Assembly (NCBI GenBank): GCA_963971425.1
Contig: OZ020520.1
Location: 25,128,754 to 25,192,753, forward strand
Length of the DNA stretch: 64,000 nucleotides
Direction of reading: 5' to 3'
Source of the DNA: Bryoerythrophyllum caledonicum
Taxonomy: Eukaryota > Streptophyta > Bryopsida > Pottiales > Pottiaceae
The notes under the pieces were generated by a model. The model was not told where the DNA came from and did not search any database. It worked only from the letters and a program-made list of their open reading frames with translations. Of the stretch, positions 47,081 through 59,287 are shown in pieces (within the stretch, counting starts at the first letter, position 1; the number at the start of each line of letters is the position of its first letter). A program made the translations under genes and the position numbers.

Positions 47081-47877
47081 ACTTGTACATGTACATGCAT
47101 ACCGAATCTTAGATTCAAATTCCTCTCCATTTGTGAGATCGTAATGTTCAAAGTTGAAAAAAAAGATTTTTTCCTTGTTGTAGAATGGAAAACTAATGTT
47201 TTGGGGGCCAAAAAAACCAATTTTGAAAGGAAATTTGACATGAGGCTCTTCAAATTCTTGTTCCTATGTGAGTAAGGAACATTTCCGTATAATTTTTACC
47301 CTCATAGGACCTATAAAACCTAAAGAAATGCTTAATTTTTCACATGGAGGTATGCTGAAATACAAATACAAATGCCCATTTTCAACAATTAAAAAGGCAT
47401 GTAAAAAATTATCGGATTGAAAATCCAGACGGTGAGATCATGCTTTACTACCTCTTTTACATGTACGAAAAACAAAATTCGAAAAAAAGTAAAATCTCAA
47501 TTTTTGGTGATTTTTTGGAGTTACTGCGATCTAATTGATTTTGGGCAGATTTTGAGAATAAATGAGCATATACCGCAGTTTTGGGCAGATTTCAGCATGC
47601 CCTAACAGTGTTTTCAAACTTTGACCGTGAATATCTCCTAAAGTATGAGGAATTTTGAAGCATAAATGGTGTCATTTTAAAGGTATGGGAAAACTCTACA
47701 ATCTTCCAAAATTGTAACTTTGTACGATCTAAATTTAGTAACTGAGAGCCAGCCATCCGTGACAAGAGTGGCTAACCCCATATCTCAGAAGCATTCAATA
47801 GCTGACGCTTTGACTCGACAAGTTTCAAAAGGGTGGGACGACACTGAGTTCAGGGCATTCACGACACAGAAACGCAC

Positions 47878-48027
47878 CTTCTCAACAGTTATAATGCGTC
47901 CCTCAAGACTGGACCGGTTGAGGTACTTCACACAGCGATCAGCATCATCAGCATTGTCGATAGTCACAAAGCCAAAACCTCGTGACTCGCGTGTGCGTGG
48001 GTCAACCACCAGTCGGCATTCGACCAC
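47878..48027 (-). pseudogene. RRM fragment (SR45a/Tra2-like)
   Basis: Fifty codons on the minus strand give the second half of an RNA-recognition motif with RNP1 (ESRGFGFVTI) and CVKYLNRSSLEGRIITVEK, ending at a GTGCGT donor-like site. The wording is close to SR45a/transformer-2 splicing factors. No acceptor is seen before it and no other exons are near, so I take it as a captured or left-over exon. Confidence 0.65.
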
Positions 48028-49231
48028 GTGAAAAATAAAACATATTGACGATAATACGAAAACAGTGCGACCACATTCTGGTCGATTTCGACTTTAGAGG
48101 TTAACGCAGAATCTTGACTAACAACATGAGTTGAAGTAGTTTCATGAGACAAACATGGTGACAATAAAAGGCAGGTCTAGTACAAATTGATGGCTGCAGT
48201 AAGAAACGCATGCAAATGATCACAAGTGTTTTCTTCCGTAGCTCAAACAAGTTTGAGAAGTTGAATAACATAGGACATGAAGTATTCATTGTGCACTGTC
48301 AAACTGTTTGGTAATCTAAAAGAATGCAACGTTACACAGCAAGCTGGTACACATCAGCTGAGCTGCTGAGAATTTCTCTTGTGAATTTTAGTTTTCCACA
48401 ATAAAACTGACTTTCATGTAGCATCAACACATGAGTACAAGGTGTGCACCTCCGGCATGACAGAAAAATTTGCTGTCTGTATGTAGGCAAATGCTTACCT
48501 CGTATCGGTGTCTGCACAATCGGTGTTATAACATCCGGTGGCGATTGTTGTCGGTCTGTCGAAATGCAGACTGGTCGATGTCGTCGATCTCGAGAGAAGC
48601 TGCAAGCAATCCTCGCGCCTCTCGACACGTACCGGCCACGTTTCCTTCCTTGCTCCCGCGCTCAGTTTGAATCTCTGAATCATTTGTACCCCACTTCGTA
48701 AGTCACAGTCACGCGCATGACTCTCGACAACAAATCATGAGATGAAAGTCCACATTCTCACTCCGTGTTGCGGTAGCCGAGAGGGGAAACTGCGACGGTG
48801 CTACCAAGGAGGTCGGAATTCAGCTCTCCCGAAGTGCTTGCAATCCTACGATTGCGCCCCGCGAAGAAACGATCAGCAACCGCACCTCGACAGTTGTTCG
48901 CAACTAGTTTAATTAAGTGTTAATTAGTGTCAAGAGCGTTCCCTGGAATAATTAAGCACATCGAGAGAGAGATTTCACGTCCGTGAGCAAGAGAGTGCGA
49001 GGCGCAGGAGATAAATAGAAAGTTCATGGATGCTCAATATGCTGGCGCTCACGCCACAGACGCGTTTGCCGACAAGAAGTGACCGCGTTTTCAAACCGTG
49101 ACGTAGGGCACTTTTCGAGACTAAGACTTCCTGGTTAAGGCACCCTTCCTTTCTTCTCTGTTCAATCCAACACGGCCTCCTTTTGCCATATTGCTTCCAA
49201 CAACCGAAACACACTTAACCTAGAGCAACCT

Positions 49232-49310
49232 AAACCAGCGATTCCCCGAAACCAGCGATCAACCCTAAACCAGCGATCAACCTAAACCACGAAACCAGCG
49301 ATCCCACGAA
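49232..49310 (+). repeat. AACCAGCGATC tandem repeats
   Basis: Five close copies of (A)AACCAGCGATC with spacers CCCTA/CCTA, in a more GC-rich island (48.8-49.6 kb). A short open frame at 49372-49593 (73 codons) follows, but no family is recognised and I do not call a gene. From 48028 to 49231 nothing firm is seen. Confidence 0.7.
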
Positions 49311-49599
49311 ACCTCAAACTTCAAACTCACAGGCCTCTCGGCGCAGGCTTACCTCCTGATGGCGTGCGGCGATGGATCTGTGGCTATGCGGTGGTGCGCC
49401 TGCGCTTTGGCGTCGCACGCAAGAAGATGAAAAGGGACTCCCTTCGTCTCCCTCCGGCCTCTTGCCCTACGCCGTTCGCACTGTTCCCTCGCCTGTTCCC
49501 AAATTTGTTCCTTTCCTTTTCCAGCAGAAGGTGGCAGAGGTAATTATCAAGTATCAACACCAGAGTAGCGATGATTATTTGTTGCCAAAATGAGTCCTC

Positions 49600-52500
49600 T
49601 CGGCTGATATCTAGGTCTACACAATTGATACTAGTCTGAGACCTTGAGATACCTGGGTGATACTCGTGCAGTCACCGACACTTACAGAACCTGTGAAAGC
49701 TGCATGTGATCGAATCTCGATAGACACAACATGTCCATGTTTGTACAGCCAGCCTTCCCAGGTTTACAACATTGTTTTCTTGTCAGTAACACCTCCCTGG
49801 TATCAACCGAGTATCATAAGCGCATCCTGGGTGTGATCAGGGTATTAAACGGGTATCTCCCGATTAGGTGTCAGTCATGAAGAGGACACAATATAGTGCA
49901 ATGATTTCCTTGCGTTTGAGAGCACAAAGAATCTATGGTGGTTTACAATGCACACTTCTCGGCTGATATGTACAAGACTAGTGTACACATCCGTTGTCCT
50001 CTTCTTATTTTAGACAAGATACTACTCTGATATTATAATACCCGGTTGATACCCGGTTGATATGGAGGCAGTCTACTTCGCTGTTCGCATCGCTCCCTTC
50101 TCTGTTCTCATGATTCCCATCGTTCCCTCACCCGTTCATAACCGACAAGTTATGGCCTATTTCGGGTCTTCTTTCCATAATCTCATTAGCAACTTCTAAA
50201 GACTTGAACTATGAAAAAGAGGTGGAAGAAGATGGGCATCTATTCCGACAATCTCTGCGAATATTGGTGCAAGCGTAGACCAGCGACAATGATTTCCATG
50301 AGTGGGGGTTCTGATGTTATGTACCTTGTGGTGTTGATGTTATTCTGCATGATTTAGAACACTCGTAGATTCTTCAAGGCTAAAAAAGCTCATCGGCCTT
50401 ATAGGATTAAGCAATGTGCATATATGGAGGGAGGAAACAATTCTACCCAATTTTATTTTCATCCATGTTGTGGAGATGAGCCAGCTGGTAGACTTTTTGT
50501 GGTCGACACCTAAACCCATCATGCACCCAAAACCATAGCTTTTCAAGTCTGGGTAGTCTACAAATGAAAAAGTGGGGCCCGCTTATTCCATTCATTTAGA
50601 ATTTTCCGTTTGGTTTATGGGATTTTGGGATGTTTTTCCTCCAAAGGAACCAAAATCGAATGTGCATATGTCTTCAAGGTTCTTTTTCTAATGAATTCTT
50701 ATGTGTCTAGCCCTACGGTTTTGGGTTTTGGTCACACCTCGGCGACTGGCTCTCAGAGTCAATGACTATTCAAAGCCGTCACCACACCTAGAACGAGTAG
50801 TATCTACCTTTTCAGTACAACCACGGGCATTGTATGATCGACGGCGTTGGGGTTGAGTGAGGTCAATGGAAATAAGACCACACCCATAGGAAATAGAATT
50901 AAGGACCACTTCCTTTCACTCCATCCCAACTTAGTTCGATTCTTTCATGCCTATTTCCACTACAAGTCAAGTCTTTGTAGAACCTCATGAAAAGCTAAAC
51001 AACAATCATTTAATTGATTTTCAACTGTATCAATAGAGAGGGTCTCCAACCTCTACGTTTTAAATGAATATATGTATTAACCCCTAAAGGACCACGACCA
51101 CTTTCGCTCTAAAACCGGTCCAAAACTGCCACTGCCAAAAAGAGACATGAAAATCACATTTTAAAGTGAATTTTGGATTTTCAACCATAAGATTTTAAAA
51201 TAGACTTCCATATAAACATGCCTTAAACTTTTGGTTGCAATCCACCATACAAATTGATAGATTTTAGTGTTTAAAGTCAAAACGATGGTTCATTTTCTTC
51301 CTTGCGTTGAGTTGATCAGCAGACTTTGACTTCACTTTGTATCATATTTTTGCATTGTACAAGGTCTAAATCTTTAACCATTGTCTTAAGCATGATGTTA
51401 TTTCCCAACACACCAATTTTTAGAGGTAGAAAAGGGGTGTAGCATATTCAAAACAAGTGTGCAAGGAGTGGAGGTTCAATGATTGCCATTTCACGTTTTA
51501 TTTTTTTGTGAACTACGTATGTATTCAAATGATAATCCAAACGGTCAATAAGAAGGTTTTCACCACATATTGTTGTTGAAAAAATAAAAAGTGAAAAATT
51601 TGAAGATCTCTAGGTCTTATGTAGAAAAGATGAAGTTTTTTTCCTCCGTTGCCCGACAATATGTGAAAATGTTTGACTTGGAATAAAATGCCTTTTTACA
51701 CTAAAGACAAGATTTTTTATTGAAAATTTCCGAAAAAGGAAATATTATTTATATGTGTGAAAAATCTCAATGTCAATAGAAACTTTTGTCAAAAAATTTG
51801 GAGGTGCCCGGTGTTCCCACTTTTGGCTTTAAGTGGTACTAACTTTCAAACCACAAATCCAAAAAATAAAATAAAAATATGTCTACGAAGCTCTTATCAG
51901 ATGCAATCTAGAATAAAAAATTTAGAGAAGAAAGATTTTTTTTCGAGTTTTAGGAACCTGCCCAAAATCAGAAATCCCCCTGAAGGAGACTTTGGTCCTT
52001 TAGTGTTATATACATTTTGCACCTACTCTATAGGCTTGTATATATCATACTCAAAAACTTCCTGTAGTGAACGCAAATCAAAGACACTGGGATTACACAA
52101 TATTTTTTTTTTAATTTCTTGTTTTTGGAAGATTTATGATTAAACAATTGAGTTGCAATATTTAATCTTCTTCTTTTTGTGATAGCACATATATAAAAAC
52201 CAAAAATATAATTCCAAAGTTTTCATATGTTCAAAACAATTAATATTATTTAAAAGACATGCATAGATTTTGGCCTAATGGCAATATCATGGATAAAATA
52301 GTGAGTTTAAATAAATATCTAAGTAGATTGGAATCTAGTGATTGGATGAGGGGGCTTCAAATTAAAAATCTAATTTTGAAAACTATCAAATATCTTTCAT
52401 GGATTGAGAATCCTAATCTGTTGTGAAACGAAACTTCATTAATGAGATTGTATTTTCAAATACATACTAGCAGTTGGCGCTTGCTTTGCAACGCATTAGT

Positions 52501-52680
52501 TCAACCATTTTAATGTAGTTTTTATATCACAAAATATATTTTAAAAAAAGGTAACAACAATCTACGTAAAATATAAATATGTCTTTGAAACCTATGCACG
52601 AGTTTTAATAATGTAATAGAATAGAATAGAAAAAAATAAATTAGGTTTTAGATTTTTTGCATTTTAACATGGAATTTCAA
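49600..52680. other. AT-rich DNA without recognisable genes
   Basis: Holds only worn motifs (GATACCCGGTTGATA near 50045; GGGTATTA...GGGTATCTCC near 49845) and a second copy of the dispersed repeat near 51066-51200. Open frames here are short and low-complexity. Confidence 0.5.
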
Positions 52681-53200
52681 AAATGTTATGAACGTCAAAT
52701 TTGTAATCAGGAGTTTCAAATTTATTTTGGATAAGCACAAATTGCAACACACGAATGCAAATTTCACACACCCACAAATTCAACTTTTAATTACAATCTC
52801 AGTTTCACACATCCACAAACTCAATTTGCAATTACAATCTCAAATCTTGCAATTACAATCTCAAATCTTGCAATTACAAATAAAAAATTTGTAATTTCAA
52901 TCTCTACAACTCGAATATGCAATTTTGCAACTCCAACTTTGTATGCCAACCTCCAAGATCACAACTCCATCTTCACAACTTTTTTACTCCAAGTTTACAG
53001 CTCATCATTTACAATTCAATCTTTTAGTGCTTAACCAAAAAAAAATTTTGAACGTCAAATTTGAAATCAAGAGCACAAATTGCAACACACAAATGCAAAT
53101 TTGTCACACCCAAAAACTCAAGCTAATGCTTTGCAAGCCATGAGTCCAATTATTTTAATGTATTTTTATATATTACAAACTATATTTAAAAAAAAGTAAC
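52480..53200 (+). repeat. Diverged direct duplication plus CAATTACAATCTC repeats
   Basis: GCTTTGCAA...TTTAATGTA...TTTTTATAT...AAAGTAACA occurs near 52490-52555 and again near 53130-53200. AACGTCAAATTTG..ATCA then AGCACAAATTGCAACACAC occurs near 52692 and 53050. TTGCAATTACAATCTCAAAT is repeated three times at 52828-52880. From 53200 to 54660 only AT-rich DNA and short CGCGGTTGACT repeats (53210-53300) are seen. Confidence 0.6.
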
Positions 53201-54667
53201 ATGATTCACTATGCGGTTGGGTGTGCAATTAACTGCGCGGTTGACTATATCGCTCCTATAGTTCACTGCACGGTTGACTGCGCGATTGATCGCTGCGTGG
53301 TTCACTGCGAGGATTATGATTTTAGTAGTATGATGCAATAAGTCATTGATTTTGATATTGAAGGTTCTTCAATCATATCAAAGCTACCCCAAATGATCAT
53401 TGTTTATTCCTACGATATATCAAATTCCTACGGTTGAACAATAGGACTCCAAATTTATTTGAAATTTAACTATAGATTTCTAAAAGGAAAAAATGTGCAA
53501 TTGATCAAGAATTTATAATCATTGATTATCATTACCGTACCTAGTGGTCGCTTCAACACCTCTAAGTCAAAAGAATTATTTTCCTTTGTCCCAATGATTT
53601 GGACATAGTGGATTTCACCTAAGTATTACATGGGTATCACCTATGCATTATAGGGGTAGCACCTTAACATTACATGGATAATCACCTAGACAAAAAGTTT
53701 ATACTTTCATCCATTTTAATTGAATTATGTACAAAAGCAACCACATTACATTGTTTTGGTCAAATTCAACAAATCATTTCCATTATTTGAATTATCTATA
53801 TCATGATTTTTATTTTATTTCAACACATTTGATTGTACTATTGATAAATGAAAATATAAATAAAGTTAAACTTGTTGTACACTTCTTTTTAAAGGTCATC
53901 TTTTAAATCCAAAGAGTCATTAATAATTTCCATTTTGTTAGTTGAATATTTTTTCTAAATTAATCATTGAATATCTAAAAACATAATTTTGAAAATACAT
54001 TAAAATATTTAAAAAATATAATAGAAGCTTGATCACTAAGTATAAATTCGCTTAAGAAAATAAACTTAACACTGAATATCTTTGAATGAATGGTATTAGC
54101 CTGATGAACCTCCAAGTATTTAATTTCTATCAATTGACTCTACCAATATTTATAAACTTATATCATATCATTATTTATCTCTATATATAACAATTTTCAC
54201 TATATACTTAATGAAGCCAAAACCTAGATGATACCCACATAGGGTCCTCGCTAAGACAAGATATTACAATGGGGAACAATATTGATACAAAGAACATGTC
54301 GATAATTATTGAAGAATTTGATAGTTTTTTATTCTTTTAATTGTCTTAACCTCTAAACGTCCTTGGGGGGGTCGAAACGCTGAAATACAGTCAGAAATCC
54401 CTCAAAATTAAATTCCATGTAGAGCTCAATGGGAGAAAAATATTCAAAAAGTAACCGTAAGATCCTCTTCAAACATAGCCAAATAATAAGTGAGCCAATT
54501 CTTGTGTACTTTGGACATGATTTGGGCCTCCATCCATTCCAAAAATTGCTACGTTTAGGAGTTGAAATTAGTCGGGGAGACCCTACTTTTTGGAGTTTTT
54601 GAGAAATTACACCTTGATTTAAATTTCCAGTGGGGGATTTCTTAGCAACAAAATTATTTCTGGTCGT

Positions 54668-57180
54668 TTGTTTTTGAACCCCTTACTTTTTCATCCACTT
54701 ACTTATTCTAACCCTTACTTTTTCAACCCCTTACTTTTTCAACCCCTTACTTTTTCACCCACTTACTTTTTCAACCCCTTACTTTTTCTAATCCTTACTT
54801 TTTCTAACCCTTACTTCTTCAACCCCTTACTTTTTCAACCCCTTACTTTTTCACCCACTTACTTTTTCTAACCCTTAATTTTTCACCCACTTACTTTTTC
54901 TAACCCTTACTTTTTCAATCCCTTGCTTTTTCAAATCCTTACTTTTTCAAATTCTTACTTTTTCAATCCCTTACTTTTGTACCCCTTCCTTTTTGTAACC
55001 TTTACTTTTTCGAACCCTTATCTTTTCAACCCCTTACTTTTCCTAACCCTTATTTTTTAATCCCTTACTTTTTCAAATCCTTATTTTTTTCAAATATTTT
55101 GTTTTTCAACTGTCTTCCATCTCAAATGTTTTCTTTCTAATTCTTTTACTTTTGTAGTACTTTATTTTTTAAGCACTTTTTTAAAAGAGTACTTTTGAAA
55201 AAGTTTACTTTTTCAATGTGGTCATATTTCAAAAGCTCCATTTTTCAATCATATACTTCTAAAAAGTTTTGTGTTTCTATTGTTTATTTTTTGAAATGAA
55301 CATTTTTCAAATGTCTCCTTTTCAAATGTATATTTATTCAAATGTTTATTTCTTTAATTATTTCCATTTTCAATATTTTCCAATCTTCTATTTTCAGATG
55401 TTTCCTATTTTTGCAATTCCACTTTTCTTCCATATCTAGGTTCTTCTCTCAATCTATTATTTTCCAAATCAATTTTTGGTGTTCATTCCATTCTAAATTC
55501 TATTTCATCCAAATGTTGTTTTTTTTCTAAATGTATTTAAATCTTTGTCGCTTCTTATACTCAAAATGTACACATAATCTTCTTCTATCTTGATACACTA
55601 AATGTGCACAAGTGAAAAAATTTGTACTGCAATCTTAAGTGGAATTCACAAATAGTGTAGTAGTTGGCATTTAGTGTTATGATTTGTCACTACACTAATT
55701 GCCCAGTTCACAATTAGTGTACGGGTTCGCTTTTAGTGTCTACTACACTAAAAGTGATATTTAGTGTAGTGGTTTTCAATGGAAAATATTGATACGAGTA
55801 TAGTTGTACAAGATAATGAACTTTAGTTTTTTAAACAAATGTTTTTACATATGCATGTGATCTTTGACCCTTATTCATGTGGGAGAAAAGATAGTAGAAA
55901 ATACTTATGTATAATATGTAACGCATGAATTTTGTGTGAAAGAATGCATATGTAAGGTAGTACCGTTTGCAATAAAGGGAAGAGTAATGGAACCAAACTT
56001 TTGCAAGTGCGCAAAGTTACACATCAACTTGCAATATGTTTGAATGACATTAAAAAACATTGCGATCATAACTTTTTGAAGGCACTCAAACTTATGTCCA
56101 TAATGGCAACAATTGCATAATGTTGCGATCAAAGGATACGGATGCGCTATTAGAGCCGACACCAAAAAACTTATAAATTAACTCTATAGGAACTTCCAAA
56201 AATTCTTAGAATCCTTTGAGGGAACTCTTGGGCCTTTAGGGTCAAAGATGATTTGAATTATAAAACACATAAATTAATAATAGCAAGTGAATCAATATCG
56301 CACGAGACAAGATCATCTTGCAAAGTCAACTCAAGGGATAAATATTGATTCATAACAAATGAGATGAAGTACACAGAAGTTTCATTTAGTGTAGTGGACA
56401 CTAAATACGAACCCATACACTAACTATCAACTACGCAATTAGTGTAGTGACAAAATTGTACACTAAATGTGAACTACTACACTATTTGTGAACTTTTGTA
56501 AATATTGGAATATTAACTTTTTTACTCGTGCACGTTTAGTGTATTGAAAGTAGAAGAGAATTATGTGTACAAAAAGGTGAAGAAGAGAAAAACTAAAACC
56601 CCCAAAGAAAAAATTGGAGAAAACAACAATTGGGAAAAAACAACAATTAGGAAAAAACAATTAGGAAAAAACAACATTTTTGAAAAAAACAAGAACTAGG
56701 AAAAAACATCAATTCGGGGAAAAAAGACAACTTACCTTTTGCAAAGGTAAACTTTTTAAAAAATAAGCTATTCCAAATGTAAACATTTGAAAAAGTAAAG
56801 ATTTGAAAAAGTTCACTTTTGAAAAAGTGAACTTTTGAAAAGAAATCTTGGAAAAAAGTAAAGTTTTGAAAAAGTGAGGTTTTGAAAAAGTATACTTTTG
56901 AAAAAGTAAATGTTTGAAAAAGTCAAATTTGAAAAAGTAAACTTTTTAAGAAGTAAAACTTGAAAAATAAATCTCTTGAAAAAGTAAGTTTTAAACAAAT
57001 TAAATTTCCATAAAGTGTGCTCCGATAAAGTAATCTTTGATAAAAGTAAATTTTGATCAAATAATCTTTTGAGAAAGTACACTTGTTAGTATACTATTAG
57101 TACACTATTTGTCAACTTGTTTGCAATTAGTGTACTACGGTAAGTACACTATTTGTGCCATTACAGTAAAAAACTATTAG
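54668..57180. mobile_element. Large fold-back element with minisatellite arms
   Basis: The left arm begins with more than 20 copies of (A)CCCCTTACTTTTTCA (54668-55090). The right arm ends with TTTTGAAAAAGTAAA repeats, their complement (56750-57080). Inside, 55562-55830 (ACACATAATCTTCTTCTA, CACTAAATGTGCAC, TTTAGTGTAGTGG) pairs with 56390-56590 in inverted order. The middle, 55830-56390, has no gene. Such non-autonomous fold-back elements carry no transposase. Confidence 0.7.
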
Positions 57181-57329
57181 TGTAGTGACTTCTTAAATCT
57201 TATCTTTAGGTGATATGTAATGAATTTTTTTAAATCAATACCAAGGCACAATTCAATTTTGATACGATAAAAAATCTTATAGAAAGGACATTTTGATTCA
57301 GTGGTAATCTCGATGCTAATCTAAACGCT

Positions 57330-57600
57330 AATCCTAAACCCCAAACACTAAACTCTAAAACCCTGAATCCTAGTCTTTAAATCATTAAACCTAAACAATA
57401 AACTGTAAGACCTTAAACCCTAAAAACTAAACCCTTGAACCTAAACCCTAAACCCAAATCCATAAATCTAATTCTAGAATTGTCTAGTCCGAAACCCTAA
57501 ACCCTATAATTTACACTTCATACCATGGACTTGCAATCCTAAACCTTAAACTCTAAACCCTAAATGTCAAAATGTAATTTGAACCCTAAACCTAAATCTT
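57330..57600 (+). repeat. Degenerate plant-telomere-like repeats
   Basis: CCCTAAAC, AACCCTAAA and similar heptamers (complement of TTTAGGG) occur many times in imperfect tandem. This is an interstitial telomere-like tract, not a chromosome end, since other DNA continues on both sides. Confidence 0.75.
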
Positions 57601-57954
57601 TACTTTTATAATCTAGTCATAATCAATATCCTTAATATGGAAATAAATGACCGTAATCAAATACCCGTAACCCCAATTGATAACCTTAAATTGATACATA
57701 ATTCTATACCTTAAATTTAAATTGATTCTTGCATATTTAAATTGATACCCATAACCCCAATTGATAACCTTAAATTGATCATGTAAATAGAAACTTCCAT
57801 TACATCGAGATATGAGGAGAAACTTATGTGCTTGTTAATTTTTTGGTCAAGTTTGAAAGATGCTTTATTTAGAATAGCTCCTGCCCACCAAACGTGATGT
57901 CATTCCCGCTCTTTTCTTAACGGCAACTTGTTCGACGTGGTCAATACACCCCAA

Positions 57955-57960
<6 letters not shown>

Positions 57961-58002
<42 letters not shown>
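57961..58002 (+). repeat. (CT)21 microsatellite
   Basis: Uninterrupted CT dinucleotides. Upstream of a gene, such pyrimidine patches can form part of plant core promoters or leaders; here the next gene start is 1.3 kb away. Confidence 0.95.
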
Positions 58003-58006
<4 letters not shown>

Positions 58007-58107
58007 GCACCTTTCTAATAGTCGGCAAGCCTTCGTGAATCTATACTGTCTCGAAGTATGCCTTGACATTTGAAAGACCTATTGCATTCGAAGCCAAATT
58101 TCTGTGC

Positions 58108-58940
58108 AAGAAGTGGATACATTATTCTAGGTCAACTTAGTTGTGTTTGGAATTTCTAGAGATGCGGAGGTGTGTGGTCGTGAATGGTTGCTGCGGCCGT
58201 GACAAAGAGTAGGGTTTTCTCTTCCTTCTTCATTCAAGACGTTTTGGTGCACGCAATCGGACCATTTGTAAGTGACTTCTGTCTAAACTTTATGGTGATT
58301 TACTTGGCATTTGGTTTGCACATTTGATACTATCATTTTCAATATAATGAAAAAGTTGTAGGAAGGAGGTGATACTTTGGCGTCAACACAATCGCCTCCT
58401 TAGTACTGGTTTAGGGATTCATTTTATTATTTGTACGTTAGTATGATATATATGTTCTTGCAACTGTCAAAATGCGTAGTTTATGTTGATATGAGTGCTT
58501 CAGGTTTTGATTCAGTACTCTAGCAAGAAGTGGATACATTATTCTAGGTCAACTTAGTTGTGTTTGGAATTTCTAGAGATGCGGAGGTGTGTGGTCGTGA
58601 ATGGTTGCTGCGGCCGTGACAAAGAGTAGGGTTTTCTCTTCCTTCTTCATTCAAGACGTTTTGGTGCACGCAATTGGACCATTTGTAAGTGACTTCTGTC
58701 TAAACTTTATGGTGATTTACTTGGCATTTGGTTTGCACATTTCATACTATCATTTTCAATGTAATGAAAAAGTTGTAGGAAGGAGGTGATAATTCGGCAT
58801 CAACATAATCGCCTCCTTAGTACTGGTTTAGGGATTCATATTATTATTTGTACCTCAGTATGACATATATGTTCTTGCAACTGTCAAAATGCGTAGTTTT
58901 TCTTGGAATGAATGCTTCAGGTTTTGATTCAGTACTCTAG
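58108..58940 (+). repeat. Tandem duplication of a ~416-bp unit
   Basis: Two copies (about 58108-58523 and 58524-58940) begin AAGAAGTGGATACATTATTC and end GATTCAGTACTCTAGC, differing at only a few per cent of sites. They lie just before the palindrome array and the rightward gene, so they are probably its duplicated promoter or leader. Confidence 0.9.
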
Positions 58941-58950
58941 CTTGAAGCAG

Positions 58951-59153
58951 TGCACATTCAGCTCGACCCGAGCTGAATATGCAGTGCACATTCAGCTCGA
59001 CTCAAGCTGAATATGCACTGCACATTTAGCTCGACCCGAGCTGAATATGCAGTGCACATTCAGCTCGACCCGAGCTGAATATGCAGTGCACATTCAGCTC
59101 AAGTAGAGCTGAATATGCAGTGCACATTCAGCTCTACTCGAGTTGAATGTGCT
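58951..59153. repeat. Array of six 33-bp palindromes at exact 34-bp period
   Basis: Copies begin at 58951, 58985, 59019, 59053, 59087 and 59121, each separated by one base. The sequence type is the same as in the 45.4-46.1 kb array. The block ends 135 bp before the ATG of the rightward gene and would lie in a leader intron if the TTTTGCAG at 59273-59280 is its acceptor. Confidence 0.95.
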
Positions 59154-59287
59154 TTGTTTTCACCTAATCGTGGAGATGAACAATTATGCTATTATTTTGT
59201 TTACTTTGATTGATGTGGGATGGACCTTGAAGTACTATTATACTACGACAACTATTTACACTTTTGCCTTAATTTTGCAGTGCCGAG

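Noticed and set aside
54668..54871. Repeat protein reading FNPLLF
   Set aside because: Translation of the CCTTACTTTTTCAA minisatellite in an arm of the fold-back element.
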